A DNA stretch of 64,000 nt from Polytrichum commune. Lineage: Eukaryota; Streptophyta; Polytrichopsida; Polytrichales; Polytrichaceae. Shown piece after piece: positions 45,439 to 57,092 of the stretch (position 1 is the first letter of the stretch; every line of letters starts with the position of its first letter). The notes beneath the pieces are model-generated. The model saw only the letters and a program-made list of their open reading frames with translations, ran no database searches and was not told the DNA's origin. The stretch is taken from assembly GCA_950295325.1 (NCBI GenBank), contig OX485809.1, positions 16,878,144 to 16,942,143 of the forward strand. Reading direction: 5' to 3'. The translations under genes were made by a program, and so were the position numbers.

Positions 45439-46044
45439 GGGCCACTTCACACATGAGCTAAGAGCCGTGACCTTGTAATAGTGAGGATGCTTGACTCTCA
45501 TCCAAAGGCCGTACTATGGGTGTTGGGAAAATTGTTTTATGTAGTCACGGGCCCTCAAGCATAGTGTGAATTGAGAATGGATCATGTGTGCAGGACCATT
45601 GCATATTTTGTTGGTGGAAAAAGAGGGGAAATTTTGGTTTGATAGAATGTGTCTCAAACTCTATCAATTTAAGATAATTACTTGGTGGTGTTTGTATAAC
45701 CTGGAATCTATCCTGGAGTTTTTATTGGAATCTACCTTGCAATATGTCCTACAATCTCTCCTGTTGGGAAAAATATTAAAAAAAAATCAGGGTCTGCCAG
45801 AATTTGCGTCAGGCCCACCTCCAAGAGGTGGGCCTGGCGCAAATTCCGGCAGACTATGAAACCTTATCCATAGTCCGCCATGTAGAACTCCATGTAGACT
45901 TTTCTTTTCATGAAGACCTCTTTAGGCCTTTAGGCCTTCACCTTTGTGTGTGAAGTGAACTTGGACAGTGTCCGCCCTTTCGACCAATAAGAGCTCTTAG
46001 ATTGCAATGGTCATGGGCCTTCAGTCTTGTGTGTGAAGTGGCCC
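45439..46044. mobile_element. GGGCCACTTC inverted-repeat element, copy B
   Basis: The left end GGGCCACTTCACACATGAGC and the right end GTGTGTGAAGTGGCCC are inverted repeats, continuing inward through GAGCCGTGACC against GGTCATGGGCC. A 3-bp ATA lies on both sides (45436-45438, 46045-46047). The interior carries the strong hairpin at 45792-45854. The 91-codon frame at 45584-45859 crosses the hairpin and is not credible as a gene. The copy at 54728 has the same ends with a TGA duplication, so the duplication is 3 bp with variable sequence. Confidence 0.75.
45792..45854. repeat. 63-bp near-perfect hairpin
   Basis: GTCTGCCAGAATTTGCGTC and AGGCCCACCTC pair with GAGGTGGGCCT and GGCGCAAATTCCGGCAGAC around a 3-nt loop (CAA), giving a stem of about 30 bp. 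It lies in the middle of the inverted-repeat element at 45439-46044. The copy at 54728-55224 keeps only the inner CCTCCAAGAGG. Confidence 0.85.
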
Positions 46045-46456
46045 ATAGTCCTTTGTGCAAATATACCTTCTCATCGTGACACACAGGAAGAGAAGAGCAC
46101 AATTGCCACCCAGTCAACTTTCTTCATGATTCTTCATTTATGAATGATCCATTCAAAGACATTGGAATGCATATAAAACTGCTACGCTTTTGTAAGAGCT
46201 TATTTATTAACATGCATTGCCTTTAAAATATCCGGACTCAGGTGGATTATTGTAGAGAAACAGTTTGGTTTTCAAACTCCGTGACTTGGCCAGTGTGGAA
46301 AGTGCACCAGTGGTCTGGGATTCACTTACAGACTATGGTAGGATTGAATGACAAAGAACCTTGAAAGATCTTCAAAAGGCTCTTGACACGCGTTATCACG
46401 ATACCCTCAATGAAGTTATGTACGTGTGTTGTGTTAAAGGCCTTCTCACCAATAAG

Positions 46457-46837
46457 GATGAGGCATCTATAACCGATAAAATAAGAGAGTATGTATCTAT
46501 ATAGGAGGTTTAATAGCAAGGAATTGCTTTTTCTTGTGAAGAGAAGAAAATTTCTCAAAAAAAATTCGGGAATATGAAAATTGTTACAAATTTTGAAGCA
46601 GTACAATATAAAGTAGCACATAGTCGATCTATAAGTTAACTCATAACCGCTCATCTAAATGCTAATGCTTGGCCATGATAGTTGTTAAGACTCTTGTGAG
46701 GGTAATCAATCACAAGCCAACACCACATAAACCTTAACTCCGTTTGCCTAAACATTATAGATCTCATCCATGTCAGCATTACATGACCGTAGTGAGTGGT
46801 TAAATGACCTTAGCTGACTATGGATGCCTTGACCTTA
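46457..46837 (+). repeat. Dispersed ~390-bp repeat, copy 1
   Basis: Alignable end to end with 63214-63608 in the same orientation ('gaggcatctat.accgataaaataag', 'taaccgctcatctaaatgc', 'ataaaccttaactcc', 'tgactatggatgccttgacctta'). Not coding; no terminal repeats or duplications found, so the class is unknown. Confidence 0.75.
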
Positions 46838-48304
46838 AAAGTAATTGAATAATTACTTGGACGACTAGGCCCAAAATGTCACTATCTCACAATTCCACCT
46901 TGGGTCACGTTTTTTGGGTGTTTCCCCTTTGGTTGGTTGAACTTGTTTCCTTCCTGCAATTGATTTCGTTCTCAATTTGTACTCCAAATAAAAGGGAAAA
47001 AGAAAGAAAGAAAAAATGGAACGGCTTACATGGTCGGAGATTATACCCACAATGGACTACATGATCACGGAGTCATATGCATAATATTTGGTTGCAATTG
47101 TTTACATAGAAAGTGGCCCAAGAAATAAAGAGAGAGCAACAAACATTGTGATGGGAAATGAGGTACTTGGTTGGCAGTCTTTGTCGCCATGGTAAGTATA
47201 GGCCCTTAATATGTGCATTAGTGGAAGGGAAAATTTGCATACCAAACATAATAAGTTGAAGTATGTTTTAATAAATTTTAATATGTGCATTTCGGATAGC
47301 ATTGTGGTAGTATTGGGTTGTGCAATATGAGGTTGAAGCATAAGAGTGTTTGATGTAGACACATAGAAGTTTTATATGTTAGGGTTGGTTTTTGAAAAAT
47401 GTATATTCAAGGTGTATCGGAGGTTCAAATTATTTGTATAGTTATTGGAGTTTGCATGGTCTCATCATCGTAGTTATTTATGATCAAAATGCATTTCATG
47501 CAACCTCATGGTTATGTAATCTAGAATATTGCAAGTTGTTACCCAATTTAAGCAGGTCGAAGGTTTAAATCTTTGAGTGGCCTTCCTAAGCCAAATGAGA
47601 AGAGAGAACATTTAGCTCTCTCACATTGAGCTAGCCATACGGTTTTACAATTCTTCCACGTATGGATTAATGTGCAACTTTGAGGTTTGAATAGAGGTTC
47701 ATTGATTATATCAAGTTTAATTGTTTTGGTGCAATTGCCCGTTGCCAGAGGGGGGGGGGGTTAGGGTGTGTGGACACATAGTCGACTTAAAACATGAGAT
47801 GAGTGTGTTGTCCCTAGGCTATACCTCTTTATATACAAAGATTTATGTCACAAAATGATACACATACAAATTTATAGGTAAGGAGTAGTCTCAAGTATTT
47901 ACACAAGTTGGAAAATAATAAATAATGAATTGTTAAACATACTTATATCCAAACATCATGATGCATGTAATGTAAACTTCCAAAGCTCTTATTGCATCAT
48001 AAATAACCTAATATATTCACAAAATGAATAAATTGGTACCCTATATGTATAATTTGTGTTCCCTACCCCGTAATGATACTCCTTTTGTGCAGCCACATGG
48101 GTAAGAAAATGGGAATGTGATAGAGGAGTTTTAAGGTAAACCATTAATTTGGGAGTTTTAGCATCAACCATAAAGCATGCGCTACCTTATAGAGTATACC
48201 TATACATAGTTTTGCCTATTGAGATTTCATGTAGACTCCCTTTCTAAGTATCCACTGAAATGCGTAGAGTTAACAATATTTAATGGTCACTTGACCAGAA
48301 GAAG
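46838..48304. other. No gene recognised
   Basis: AT-rich sequence with a poly-G run near 47750-47760. Nothing with motif support on either strand. Confidence 0.4.
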
Positions 48305-48690
48305 AGAAACTTCGGTCTCCGTTAGGAGGCCGACGTGAATGAAGTGTCTGTTCGTTCCACCCCTAGACCTATGTCCACTAGACAAAGGAATAGAGGTATA
48401 GAACTACTTCCCCCTTTCGAGAGTAGACACTATAGTCACAAGTAATCAATAACAGATAGAACTAGTACCCAATAAGGACTGGTTAGTCTTGGATTTGTTT
48501 GGTGCAAGGTTTTAACTCTTGGTGTTTTAGATTCTGGTGAGTGTGTTTGCGTAAGTATTAGGAGTGTGATGTTTATGTCACCTAGCAGTCCATCTTTCGC
48601 GTGGCAGGGGGAATTGTGCCCGTTGCCGATATATACTAATGTGGTTTTAATTATTATATTTTTAGTATTTATTTATTTGTTGACTAGGGG

Positions 48691-50042
48691 CACGGGGGGG
48701 TCACACCCCCTTACAGTTTGTAACCACGTGCGATAATGGGGTATTTAATGGGGGGGGGGTATTTATGCACCTCTCGGTATTTTTTCCCTCCCTATTTGTA
48801 GATATAAAGTTGCTTTGACATATTTTTAAACACCCTATATTTATTTGTATTTTTTAGAGAGACCAATTTTTGGCATCATATTTTTTTTATAAATCGTACA
48901 AGTACCAAATAGTGAACGGAATACTATAGCATTGCAAAATCAACTATGTGAGCAACAAACGTTCCACACCATCCATCTTATCATTTAATAATCGGTTTCA
49001 ATTAGTTATACCAATGCTAAAGCATTCAAAATGCCATTCAAAACACAACCAATAACACTTGGAGTTTAGTTAAAAGATTACCAATAAACATGAAGATAAC
49101 ATAGACAAGTTGTAAACACGGATAGAACAAAACAAGAATTATTATCAATTGTCATAAAACATGAAATTTTGCATAATTATCTACTCCAAAACAAAAGATT
49201 GCATTCAATTGAAAAAACCAAATACAAAAATTAAAAACATTTACTTTAATTGTGTTCACAAACACATTCAACCTTGTACCAAATATTTACAATGTGAAGG
49301 GTTAGGATATAATTATGCACCCTCCAATACATGTCAAGGTACATATCGATATCCTCTACAATGTCATGATAAGACAAATTTTTTTGGAGAGGTTTAACTT
49401 CCAATCAAGAAAAATCAAGAAGTTGGAGTTCGAAATTGACTCTTACCGCAAGAGGAGCAAGCCGAATCTTTGGCGCTTGTGAAACACCTGTGTGAATGCT
49501 GTGAATGCTATGGAGCAACGAAGAAAGCTCCAAAAAATGTGTCTTACCTACCGCCTTTGTGCCACGCTTCAATGCTTCACCCCTTCACGCTTCACCAACG
49601 CAAGACCTCCTACCCAAACGCTTCACCGCCTTCACGCCACTATACTTGTCCAAACCCTAAGCCAACCCAAGGGCCGTTGAGAAGTCACAATGTTCCTTCC
49701 CCCCAAAAAATCCACAACATTTTCCCTCCATACTAACACTTTTCATTCAAATTTGGACAGAATTTACACAATTCTTCATCCAAGTAGTCAAACCCATAAT
49801 TATTCTATTGATTCTACTACACACATTTGGGGGGATCCAATATCTATAATCCTATTTTTTTCTATTGATTACTAAAATGGAGGAATTATTCACCGCCCTA
49901 TTTTATATGTAATCATGTATGGGACATATTTCCAAAGCTATGGTAGATCTAACGAAGTTACAAATTTTACCCTCAACGAATTAAATTGACCCTATTTTTT
50001 ATCTCACGTGGTTTCTAAAATTTTGATAGTCACCCCCCCGTG
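48691..50042. mobile_element. hAT-like non-autonomous element, long copy
   Basis: Perfect 11-bp terminal inverted repeats CACGGGGGGGT / ACCCCCCCGTG are flanked by a perfect 8-bp duplication, ACTAGGGG (48683-48690, 50043-50050). An 8-bp duplication with short CAC-type ends is typical of hAT transposons. It landed in the LINE at the last codons of the C-terminal extension. The interior has no transposase; the frames at 49470-49736 are unsupported. A shorter relative lies at 16438-17181. Confidence 0.85.
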
Positions 50043-50054
50043 ACTAGGGGGGGT

Positions 50055-50437
50055 CTTGTAATTGAGTTAGAGGTTGATTATTTTCTAATCTTCTTTTGTG
50101 GAGGAGGATGGACATGGCATATCGTATGGCAATGGTGTTTATGTTTTTAAAGGTGTTTCGAATGGCTGACATAGGTAGTTTGAATTTGTCTTCAAGTATT
50201 TTCATTGATGGGGTGTGTGTTGCAGCTCTAGCGCCTGCCGTAATAACGATGATCGGGTCAATTTTCCAGCCTCTAGTGGCTATGTTTTCTATTAAGGGTC
50301 TATATTTGTTAGCTTTAGCTTCGAGTGTTTCCGGTGAGAATCTGTCGTTACAGTATGTGAATTCAATGAATTGTATGATAAGATTTTGGTCAATATTTGT
50401 GGGTGGTTCGTTTTGGTATGGTCACTTGACCATTTAA
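50055..50437 (-). pseudogene. LINE C-terminal extension (copy C)
   Basis: The minus strand reads LIIQFIEFTYCNDRFSPETL, then KYRPLIENIATRGWKIDPII, VITAGARAATHTPSMKILED, and finally IRYAMSILLHKRRLENNQPL and LQDPP. It is the best-preserved example in the window of the extension that follows the zinc finger in this LINE family and has no internal stop. The upstream domains are missing because of 5' truncation. The function of the extension is unknown; its position suggests nucleic-acid or template-tail binding (inference). Confidence 0.7.
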
Positions 50438-50440
50438 TGC

Positions 50441-53400
50441 AAGGTAGTACGTAACTGATCCCACATGTTTTCCACTTCCATGTTCACAAAAGTGTGCGGC
50501 CATTAATAATGTATAATTTGTACATCATCCTTGTTGGTTTGATGCCATTGACTCTGTAGTTGAAAGTGAAGCCTACTTGCCTAGTGTGTTGGAGTGTCTA
50601 TGAGCCCAAAATGGTGCCCACAATTATTCCTAACCTTTATTTTCCATTAAATATGGGTTGTCAATTTAATCATGCCATTGAAAAGCACAAAAAGAAGAGT
50701 GTGGGCTTGGGTTTGGTGTGAAATTGAGTTAAGGGTTAGCTAGTTAGTTAAGTCGCTTACAAGTTAGTTCATTTAGTCAGTACTTAGTTGAGACCAGGGA
50801 GGTTAAATCCATTTGATAGGTGGGAGCTTGGTGGCCAAAGCGGGCGGGGAGATTGTCTAAATTAAGTCTCACGGGTGTCCGTTTAAAGTTGGTGGGGCTC
50901 GGGTTGAATAGGCATGGGGGGTGTCCGAATTAGGACCAGGGACTGTGCCCTAGACTTTTCAGGGAGCTGGGATCAGCACTGTGGGGTGAGAAAAGGTTGA
51001 TGGTTGCGGAGGTTCTTCTCTTCGAAGTTCGGTGGCGGCCTGCTGCTCGGTGGTCGCCTACTGTTCGCTGGCCGACTGCTGCTCTAAGGTGGTTGTTGCT
51101 ACTGGGAAATGTGTGGGGACAATATAATGTGGGAGGTTCTGAAGCCAAATTGAGATTAGTAAAGAAGTGGGAGTCATCCTGGGGGATTAGGAGGGGATGG
51201 AATTGCGGCCTGGGTCACTCGCACAAGAGGGAAGAGCTCTGGTGAGTGAGAAGGGCCGAGGATTGACCACTCCGACTAAGCACATGCGGTGATGCCACTT
51301 CTGATGGGCCGGATGGACTGGGAAATGGGCAGTCTTAGCAGCTGCGGAGGTTGACAGTCAGGTGTTGAGGAGCCTTCCCGAACTGCAGTGAGGAGCCCGA
51401 GCAAGCCACCTAGGCAGACTATGAACAGTTGATGAGCTGCCGAAGGTCAGGGACCCTTGACGGGCAACAGTTGGGAGGGAACATCGTACAATGACGACTC
51501 GGTGCCCGGGACTGTACTGGATTTCTGGGCCCGATTCCAGGGCCCCAAGGCTGACCCATTGTGAGCCAAATTTTTGGTCATTTAGTAAACTATAGACTTG
51601 TAGTTGAAACCTGGATGAGGTCATTCTAGAGGATGAATATAGTTGAACTATAGGCTAGGAGGAGGTTACAACTATGGTCACGGCCATAGGAGGCCTTAGG
51701 TAGTTATAGTAACTATCGTCTTCTCCTCGCCTCCGTAAGAGGGTTGGCGAGGAAGGCCAAGCCAGACATTTCTTAGATAATTTTTGAGCGCATTGTATAA
51801 CTGATAGTCTTGTCTCCCTCAGCACCGAGAAAGGCGAGGACAATAGTTTAACCATTTTCTGAAGTTAACTCAGTGATCACTGCAGAGATTGCAGGACACT
51901 ATTCTCCACTTGACGTTTATTGTTAAGTTGAATTCTAATTGAACGAATGGCCGAGGCCTCGTCAAACTATCTTCTTGTGATTGTATGCAATGTGTAGTTG
52001 GAAACTATTATCTGTCAACGGGAATGCAAGTAATTGAGATGGGCGACGTGAATGGAAAGGACTGAGTGCAAATTGAGGAGAGTAATGCGTGAATGAGAGA
52101 GAATGTGAGTAGGAAGAGGAATTCACAGTGAGTTAATTGTGAGCGATCCGAAATGTATGAGAGTTCGAAGAGTGATTCCGGAAATGGGGAGAATTGATAT
52201 AACATTTAGAGAAGTGTGTAACTATCGACGGGGTGTGAAACCCTGAATATGGTCGAACAGATTGTGATTGTTGAGTCAGGAAACATGAGTGGAACTAACG
52301 GCGCACTAAACTGAACATTGTGTAACTATGCTGTGGACATGCATTTGTGTGTATAATTGAACCTGCCGAAATGGTGATTATTGTGATGCAAGCAAACTAT
52401 TGTCTGAGTGAGAAACGCATCTAGTCTGAGAGATAATTGTTGAGTGGTTAGAACCTCAAGGATGAGGGATGAAGTGGAACCATGGGCAGTGTCCAATTAA
52501 AAGGAGAGCTGAAGTAAAATTCTTGGCCGAAGAAGGCGAAATAAAGAGAAGTAAAAGATGAGACCACTATTGTCTGAGTGAGAGGGTGAGGGATAGTGAA
52601 ACTATGGATATAGTTTAATCATAAGAGAAGCGAAGTGAAATCCTTAGCCGAGAGTGGCTGAGATTGATGAGAGTAAGCAAAAAGAAACTATAATCTCCCT
52701 GAGAGAGGGTCCACTGAGAGGGATAGAAGAGGAAAGAGAGAGGACCCGATAGAAGGCCAAGTGTCAGCCGAGCGTTAGCCTGAATATTGTGTAACTATTG
52801 GCTATGGTGGTATTCTCTGTAGGCTGAGAGAAAGCCGAGAGGTCAAGAGTCTGACCATTGTGTGAAATGATTATTATTGGCCTGTAAGAGGCATGATGAA
52901 GTTAAAGGAGCATAGTTCAGCCTTAAGAGAATATAGTTTAAATCTAAACTTAGGCTGTTAGTATTGTAATTGGGTAGAATGGAATTAACGAGAGGATCTT
53001 AATCAACTGAAGTGATGAGAATTCATTTCTGATCGGTTGATTAGAGAAATTAGTAAGGATTGTAGGAGGGATCAAGTGTAAGAAGGATAGAATTAACTTT
53101 GGTTCGTAAATGTTACCTAGGCATAAGTTAATCTAATCTTAATTAAGTTTTAATTGATCATTAGTCACGAGGAGAGATCTTTGAGTATGGAATGCGATTT
53201 AATCCTTTCAACCATTGTCTTGTGTGTTACCCTGGTTGTTGTTGTTGCAGGTTGTGCAGGGTGACCAAGACTATAGCTTGATTGATTATGGTTAATTGCA
53301 TAAGTTGTGAGTAATGATTAAATCTGGAGATAAGGAATAAACAATTGTTTTGTATTGGAATTAACATTGACCAAGTAATGAAGGAGTTGTTTTGAATTGA

Positions 53401-54074
53401 GGATGCATTGGCCAATGGTTACCAAAGACAATTGTGATACTCAAAGACTATTGTTCTCGAAAGACTATTGTTATACAAAATCTCATGACGAGATGGTTAC
53501 TACTGAGACTGACACACACATACCCCACTGAATGAGACACAGTGAGAGGAAACCAAGAGAGAAAGAGAGTGAAAGACATACCAGTCATGTTTTAGAGTGT
53601 AGATAGCAACCCTTTGGTCTAATTAACGAACTATGAAGTGACAAATGCCTGTAATGGACACCAGTTAAGTCTTCCTTGAGAGTCTATACCCTGGGTTTTG
53701 GGTTCTTTAAGTGAGAGCAAAAACTAACTACACCCATCATTTGGATTAATTAGCTGGGCAATTAGCTAAGCAATACATAGTTAATTAAGCTTTTGGGAGG
53801 TTTGAGGGCCATAATGCATTGAGCCTTTAATAAGGAGGGTGTGTTAGATTAGGGAGTTGGACTTTGTGTGAGGGAGGAGTAGGAGAACAACATTTGTTGA
53901 ATGTTTGTAACCCTATATGGAATAAATTGGTGTGCATTAGTTTGATCTTGTGGTTTGCGAACGACTGAACCATTGGAGAGGAAGAATACATTGGGCAATG
54001 GATGTGAGTGACATGCCCCCACTTGGACTAAGACGCATAAAGGTGGGAGGTTTGGCCTCACAGTGTCCCTCTAC
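50441..54074. other. Unidentified purine-rich region
   Basis: The plus strand is rich in G and A from about 50900 to 53600. Degenerate repeats occur at about 52380-52740, with phrases such as 'actattgtctgagtgagag', 'gaagt.aaatccttagccgag' and 'agagaagcgaagtgaaa' recurring at about 165-bp spacing. No frame shows domain motifs. It could be the long non-coding part or LTR of a retroelement; neither ends nor coding sequence could be shown. Confidence 0.35.
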
Positions 54075-54085
54075 AACTCCAATTA

Positions 54086-54430
54086 AGAAAAGAAAAGAAA
54101 AGAAAAAGTAGCGCCCGTACATTGGTACCGGCATGAATGTGAGCCCGTTAGCCTTATGTTGATCACGGTATTCCGAGATGCAATATAGGGTGTTTTACCT
54201 CCATGGGAGGTGGGCTCTAATATTATATTAACATATCCAACTTTACTATGGCGGGGGGATAGGTGTTTGTTTGTTATCAAGTTTTCTTTTATTTAGGACG
54301 AGGTATGTAAGGTATTTAATGGCGTTTTGGTGTATATGTTTCATGAGGAGTTTGATGCTAGGTTTTGGGATTTTTAGTTGGGTTAATTTGTCGATGGAGT
54401 GTTCGTGTATGGCTCCTCTAACTCCAGTAT
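54086..54430 (-). mobile_element. 5'-truncated LINE 3' end (copy D)
   Basis: A 345-bp insertion with a perfect 11-bp duplication, AACTCCAATTA, at 54075-54085 and 54431-54441. The minus strand encodes TGVRGAIHEHSIDKLTQLKI ... LTYLVLNKRKLDNKQTPIPP. The 3' UTR follows, with stem arms GAGCCC (54141-54146) and GGGCTC (54212-54217), a GTAC-CAAT-GTAC terminal hairpin and a TTTTC-type microsatellite tail (54086-54106 on the plus strand as AGAAAAGAAAAG). Confidence 0.85.
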
Positions 54431-54727
54431 AACTCCAATTACAAATAGGTTTCTTTCCATATTTCAAAATGTAGTATACCTTAAAGCCATAACATCAACT
54501 TCTGTAATGTGATTCCTTCTCTAATATTTCAAAACTCTAGAAAATAGATGTTCGTAATTCAATGTCACTCCTTATTGTCACATCCCCCCTTTGTATCATG
54601 GGTTTTGACATTAATGCAAACCACCAAAGAAGTCAACCCACACCCTCGTATTGCGCCATGTATCAAGAAATTCCTCTTGCATGTTCTCCGTTGTCATGCT
54701 CCTCACGTTCTTCATGCTTTAACTTGA

Positions 54728-55224
54728 GGGTCTCTTCACACACAAGCCAAGAGCCGTGACCATGTGATTGTGAGAGCCCAAAGAAAGTGTCCAAAGGCCG
54801 TCCCAAGACACTTCCAAAATCATGTAGTGTGGTCACGGACCCTCAAGTGTAGTGTAAAGTCATATGTACCCGGGCCCTCAACCAAATGCTATTTCAATGA
54901 ATTTCTATTCAGTGGATTCTCACACATGACAAAATGGAATAAAACAACGGTTATGAGTGTTTGAAGTGCCATGGTCTCCCGGTTTTGTGTTAGGCCTACC
55001 TCCAAGAGGTGGTTTTTGAAAACAATCCAAATGAGCATGAAACATGATCCATTCAATGCCATGTAGGAATTCATGTAGACTTAACATCCATCTTGCATTC
55101 ACATACTTTGTTGGTCCCTCAAGCGTAGTGTGAAGCGAACTTGGACCGGCTCCGCCTTTTCCACCAATGAGAGTGCTTGAAGTGTAATGGTCACGGGCCT
55201 TCAGTCTCGTGTGTGAAGTGGCCC
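54728..55224. mobile_element. GGGCCACTTC inverted-repeat element, copy C
   Basis: The left end GGGTCTCTTCACACACAAGC and right end GTGTGTGAAGTGGCCC are inverted repeats. A 3-bp TGA duplication lies at 54725-54727 and 55225-55227. The interior matches 45439-46044, with 'gccaagagccgtgacca', 'gtcacggaccctcaag', 'gccatgtagga.ttcatgtagac' and 'tccgccttttccacca'. Non-coding. Confidence 0.75.
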
Positions 55225-55439
55225 TGAGGTTATGGTTTGTTTAAACACAACAATTCAATGGAGCAAATAAAATAAAAATAAAAGTAACGTCGGGGTTTGG
55301 TTTGTACACTGACATGAATGGGAGCCTGTTCCTCTATATTGTGTTCATGTTTGACCATGTGTCATCATAAGAGTACTTCCTTCCTCTCGGAAGGTGGGCT
55401 CCTGTAGTTTTCAAGAGGGAACGTGTTGTCAAGCAACAA

Positions 55440-56295
55440 GGGGGGATTTATGGGGGGTTGTTTGTTGTCTAGCTTCCTTTTGTTTAAAATTATGTAACTG
55501 AGGTATTTAATGGCGATTTGGTGTAGATTTTTCATGAGTCTCTTGATCTTGTTTTTGGGTATCTTGAGTTTTTCTAATTCTTCAATTGGCTGTTCGTGAA
55601 TAGCTCCTCTGACTCCTGTTGTGATGGTGATGAGAGGGTTGACTTGCCAACCGCCTATTTTGAGTATTTGTATGAGTGGGTTATATTTAACGGTTTTTTC
55701 ACTGTGTGCGGTATTTGGGAATCTATCATGGCAATATGTGAATTCAATGAATTATATGACATTTGTTGGGGTTGGCATTATGGGAGGTTGGGTGTTTGTG
55801 GAGGCACTTGATACGCATAGTATGTCCGGTCTAAGTATGGCTAGGTATGCGCATGTGGTAGAGGGGCATGCACATTGGAGTAGCCATTGTGGGAGTGTGT
55901 TGTCTTGTGGTCTAAAGTTTTGGTTGCCTGCATTTATGAGTGTGTAGTATCTTGTATATTTATTTGATTGTAACATATGTGCAATTTGGTGGACTGCTTT
56001 ATTATGGCATGCTATACATAGGCCCTTTATGTGAGGGGCTTGAGTATGTAGAGAGTAGGTGTGGCCATGTGTCCATGGTATTGCTGGGGCATAGTGTACA
56101 ATATGGGTTTAAGAATAAGTTAGGTCAGAAGATATTTTTATAGTGGTTACCCATGTATTGGGCATAGCGGAATTTTAGAGTTTGTGTAATTTGGGCATCT
56201 TTGATCCGGGGGTTTTTCCAAAATTGGTTGGAAAGGTTGTGATTGATTTGGTCGTTGGATGTCCATTTCTCTATGTATGTGAATTTAGATTGGGT
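55440..56295 (-). pseudogene. LINE zinc finger and C-terminal extension (copy E)
   Basis: The minus strand reads LKFRYAQYMGNHYKNIF, then (after a stop) CTLCPSNTMDTWPHLLSTYS and ACHNKAVHQIAHML, a C-x2-C...H...H finger with one Cys changed to Tyr. RYYTLINAGNQNFRPQDN and LRPDILCVSSAST follow. After another stop come FIEFTYCHDRFPNT, KIGGWQVNPLITITTGVRGA and IHEQPIEELEKLKIPKNKIK. It aligns throughout with copies at 34 kb, 50 kb and 54 kb. Confidence 0.75.
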
Positions 56296-56832
56296 CACAG
56301 GTAGATCACTTAGTGCATTTTAAAAATGACGTGCGGCATAATATAGAGAGGATTAAAATCATTTGAAATAAAAATTATAAGGAATTCCAAATAATGAAGG
56401 GGCCATTAAATGTAGACAATCCCATTATAAGTAAGTTAGATGAACATAAAATGTGGACCATTATTTTTTTGTAAAATTAATATAGGGGCTGAAGATAAGG
56501 ATCCTAGAAGGTATGTTTAGTATGGTATGTAAATGGGTTTAGGACGCACGGGGATGTTTGCACCCTTCTTTGTTTCCATGCTTTCCCTCAACACTCGTCA
56601 ATTGCGTTAGGAAGTAGAATAGTTTTTATTACTTAAAAGGAATATAGAGTACAAAAAATTGCAGTAACTTGGACAATATAAGTAATGGAAGGGTGCAAAC
56701 AAATGGGCCATTTTTGAAATTTAAGTAAATATAGGGAGGCTTTAATTCAGCCCTTGAAGGTAAATAGCCCCAAAACAAAAAACCCCCAGCTGCACGTGGT
56801 GCACAAAAATGCCTTAGAGTGATCTACCCGTG
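56296..56832. mobile_element. hAT-like non-autonomous element inside LINE copy E
   Basis: The ends CACAGGTAGATCACT (left) and, on the other strand, CACGGGTAGATCACT (right) form inverted repeats flanked by a perfect 8-bp duplication, GATTGGGT (56288-56295, 56833-56840). Removing it with one duplicate restores the LINE reading across the gap. No transposase. It is a different family from 48691-50042, though the ends also start CAC. Confidence 0.85.
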
Positions 56833-57092
56833 GATTGGGTTAGTCTTAGTTTTTGATTCTTGTGTTCCTTATTGATGTATGTTTGTAGGTTCCGTATAGC
56901 ACCCGTGTGGGTACTTGTGGGGACTCCGTTGAGCCAATATGGTGTGGTGTGGGCCGTATGTATTCTAGGGATGTTGGGCAATTTGTCTAATAGGGCACCA
57001 TTGTTGGCTAGTTGATTCGCGATGTCATTGCCTATTATGCATGTGACAAAGTCGCCACATTTGGGAATCACATGCAAGGCTACCTCTGTCAC
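56833..57092 (-). pseudogene. LINE RNase H end and linker (copy E)
   Basis: The minus strand reads HVIPKCGDFVTCIIGNDIAN, QLANNGALLDKLPNIP and TPYWLNGVPTSTHTGAIRNL. The GNDIANQLA segment corresponds to the final catalytic-Asp motif of RNase H, with Asn in place of Asp. The N-terminal part is missing, probably by 5' truncation near 57100. Confidence 0.7.

Larger units (their letters stand above)
48305..50440 (-). mobile_element. 5'-truncated LINE 3' end (copy C), split by a hAT-like element
   Basis: The minus strand from 50437 encodes the family C-terminal extension. It then runs, after the hAT-like insertion at 48691-50042, through a 3' UTR ending in the stem-loop (arms 48343-48349 AGTGTCT and 48425-48431 AGACACT) and the terminal hairpin near 48317-48332. 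A purine-rich tract (AGAAGAAGAGAAAC, 48298-48310) marks the tail. The 5' boundary is near 50440. Confidence 0.8.

Noticed and set aside
50997-51624. Overlapping frames of 70-88 codons on both strands
   Set aside because: No motifs; they fall in the purine-biased segment where stops are scarce by composition.
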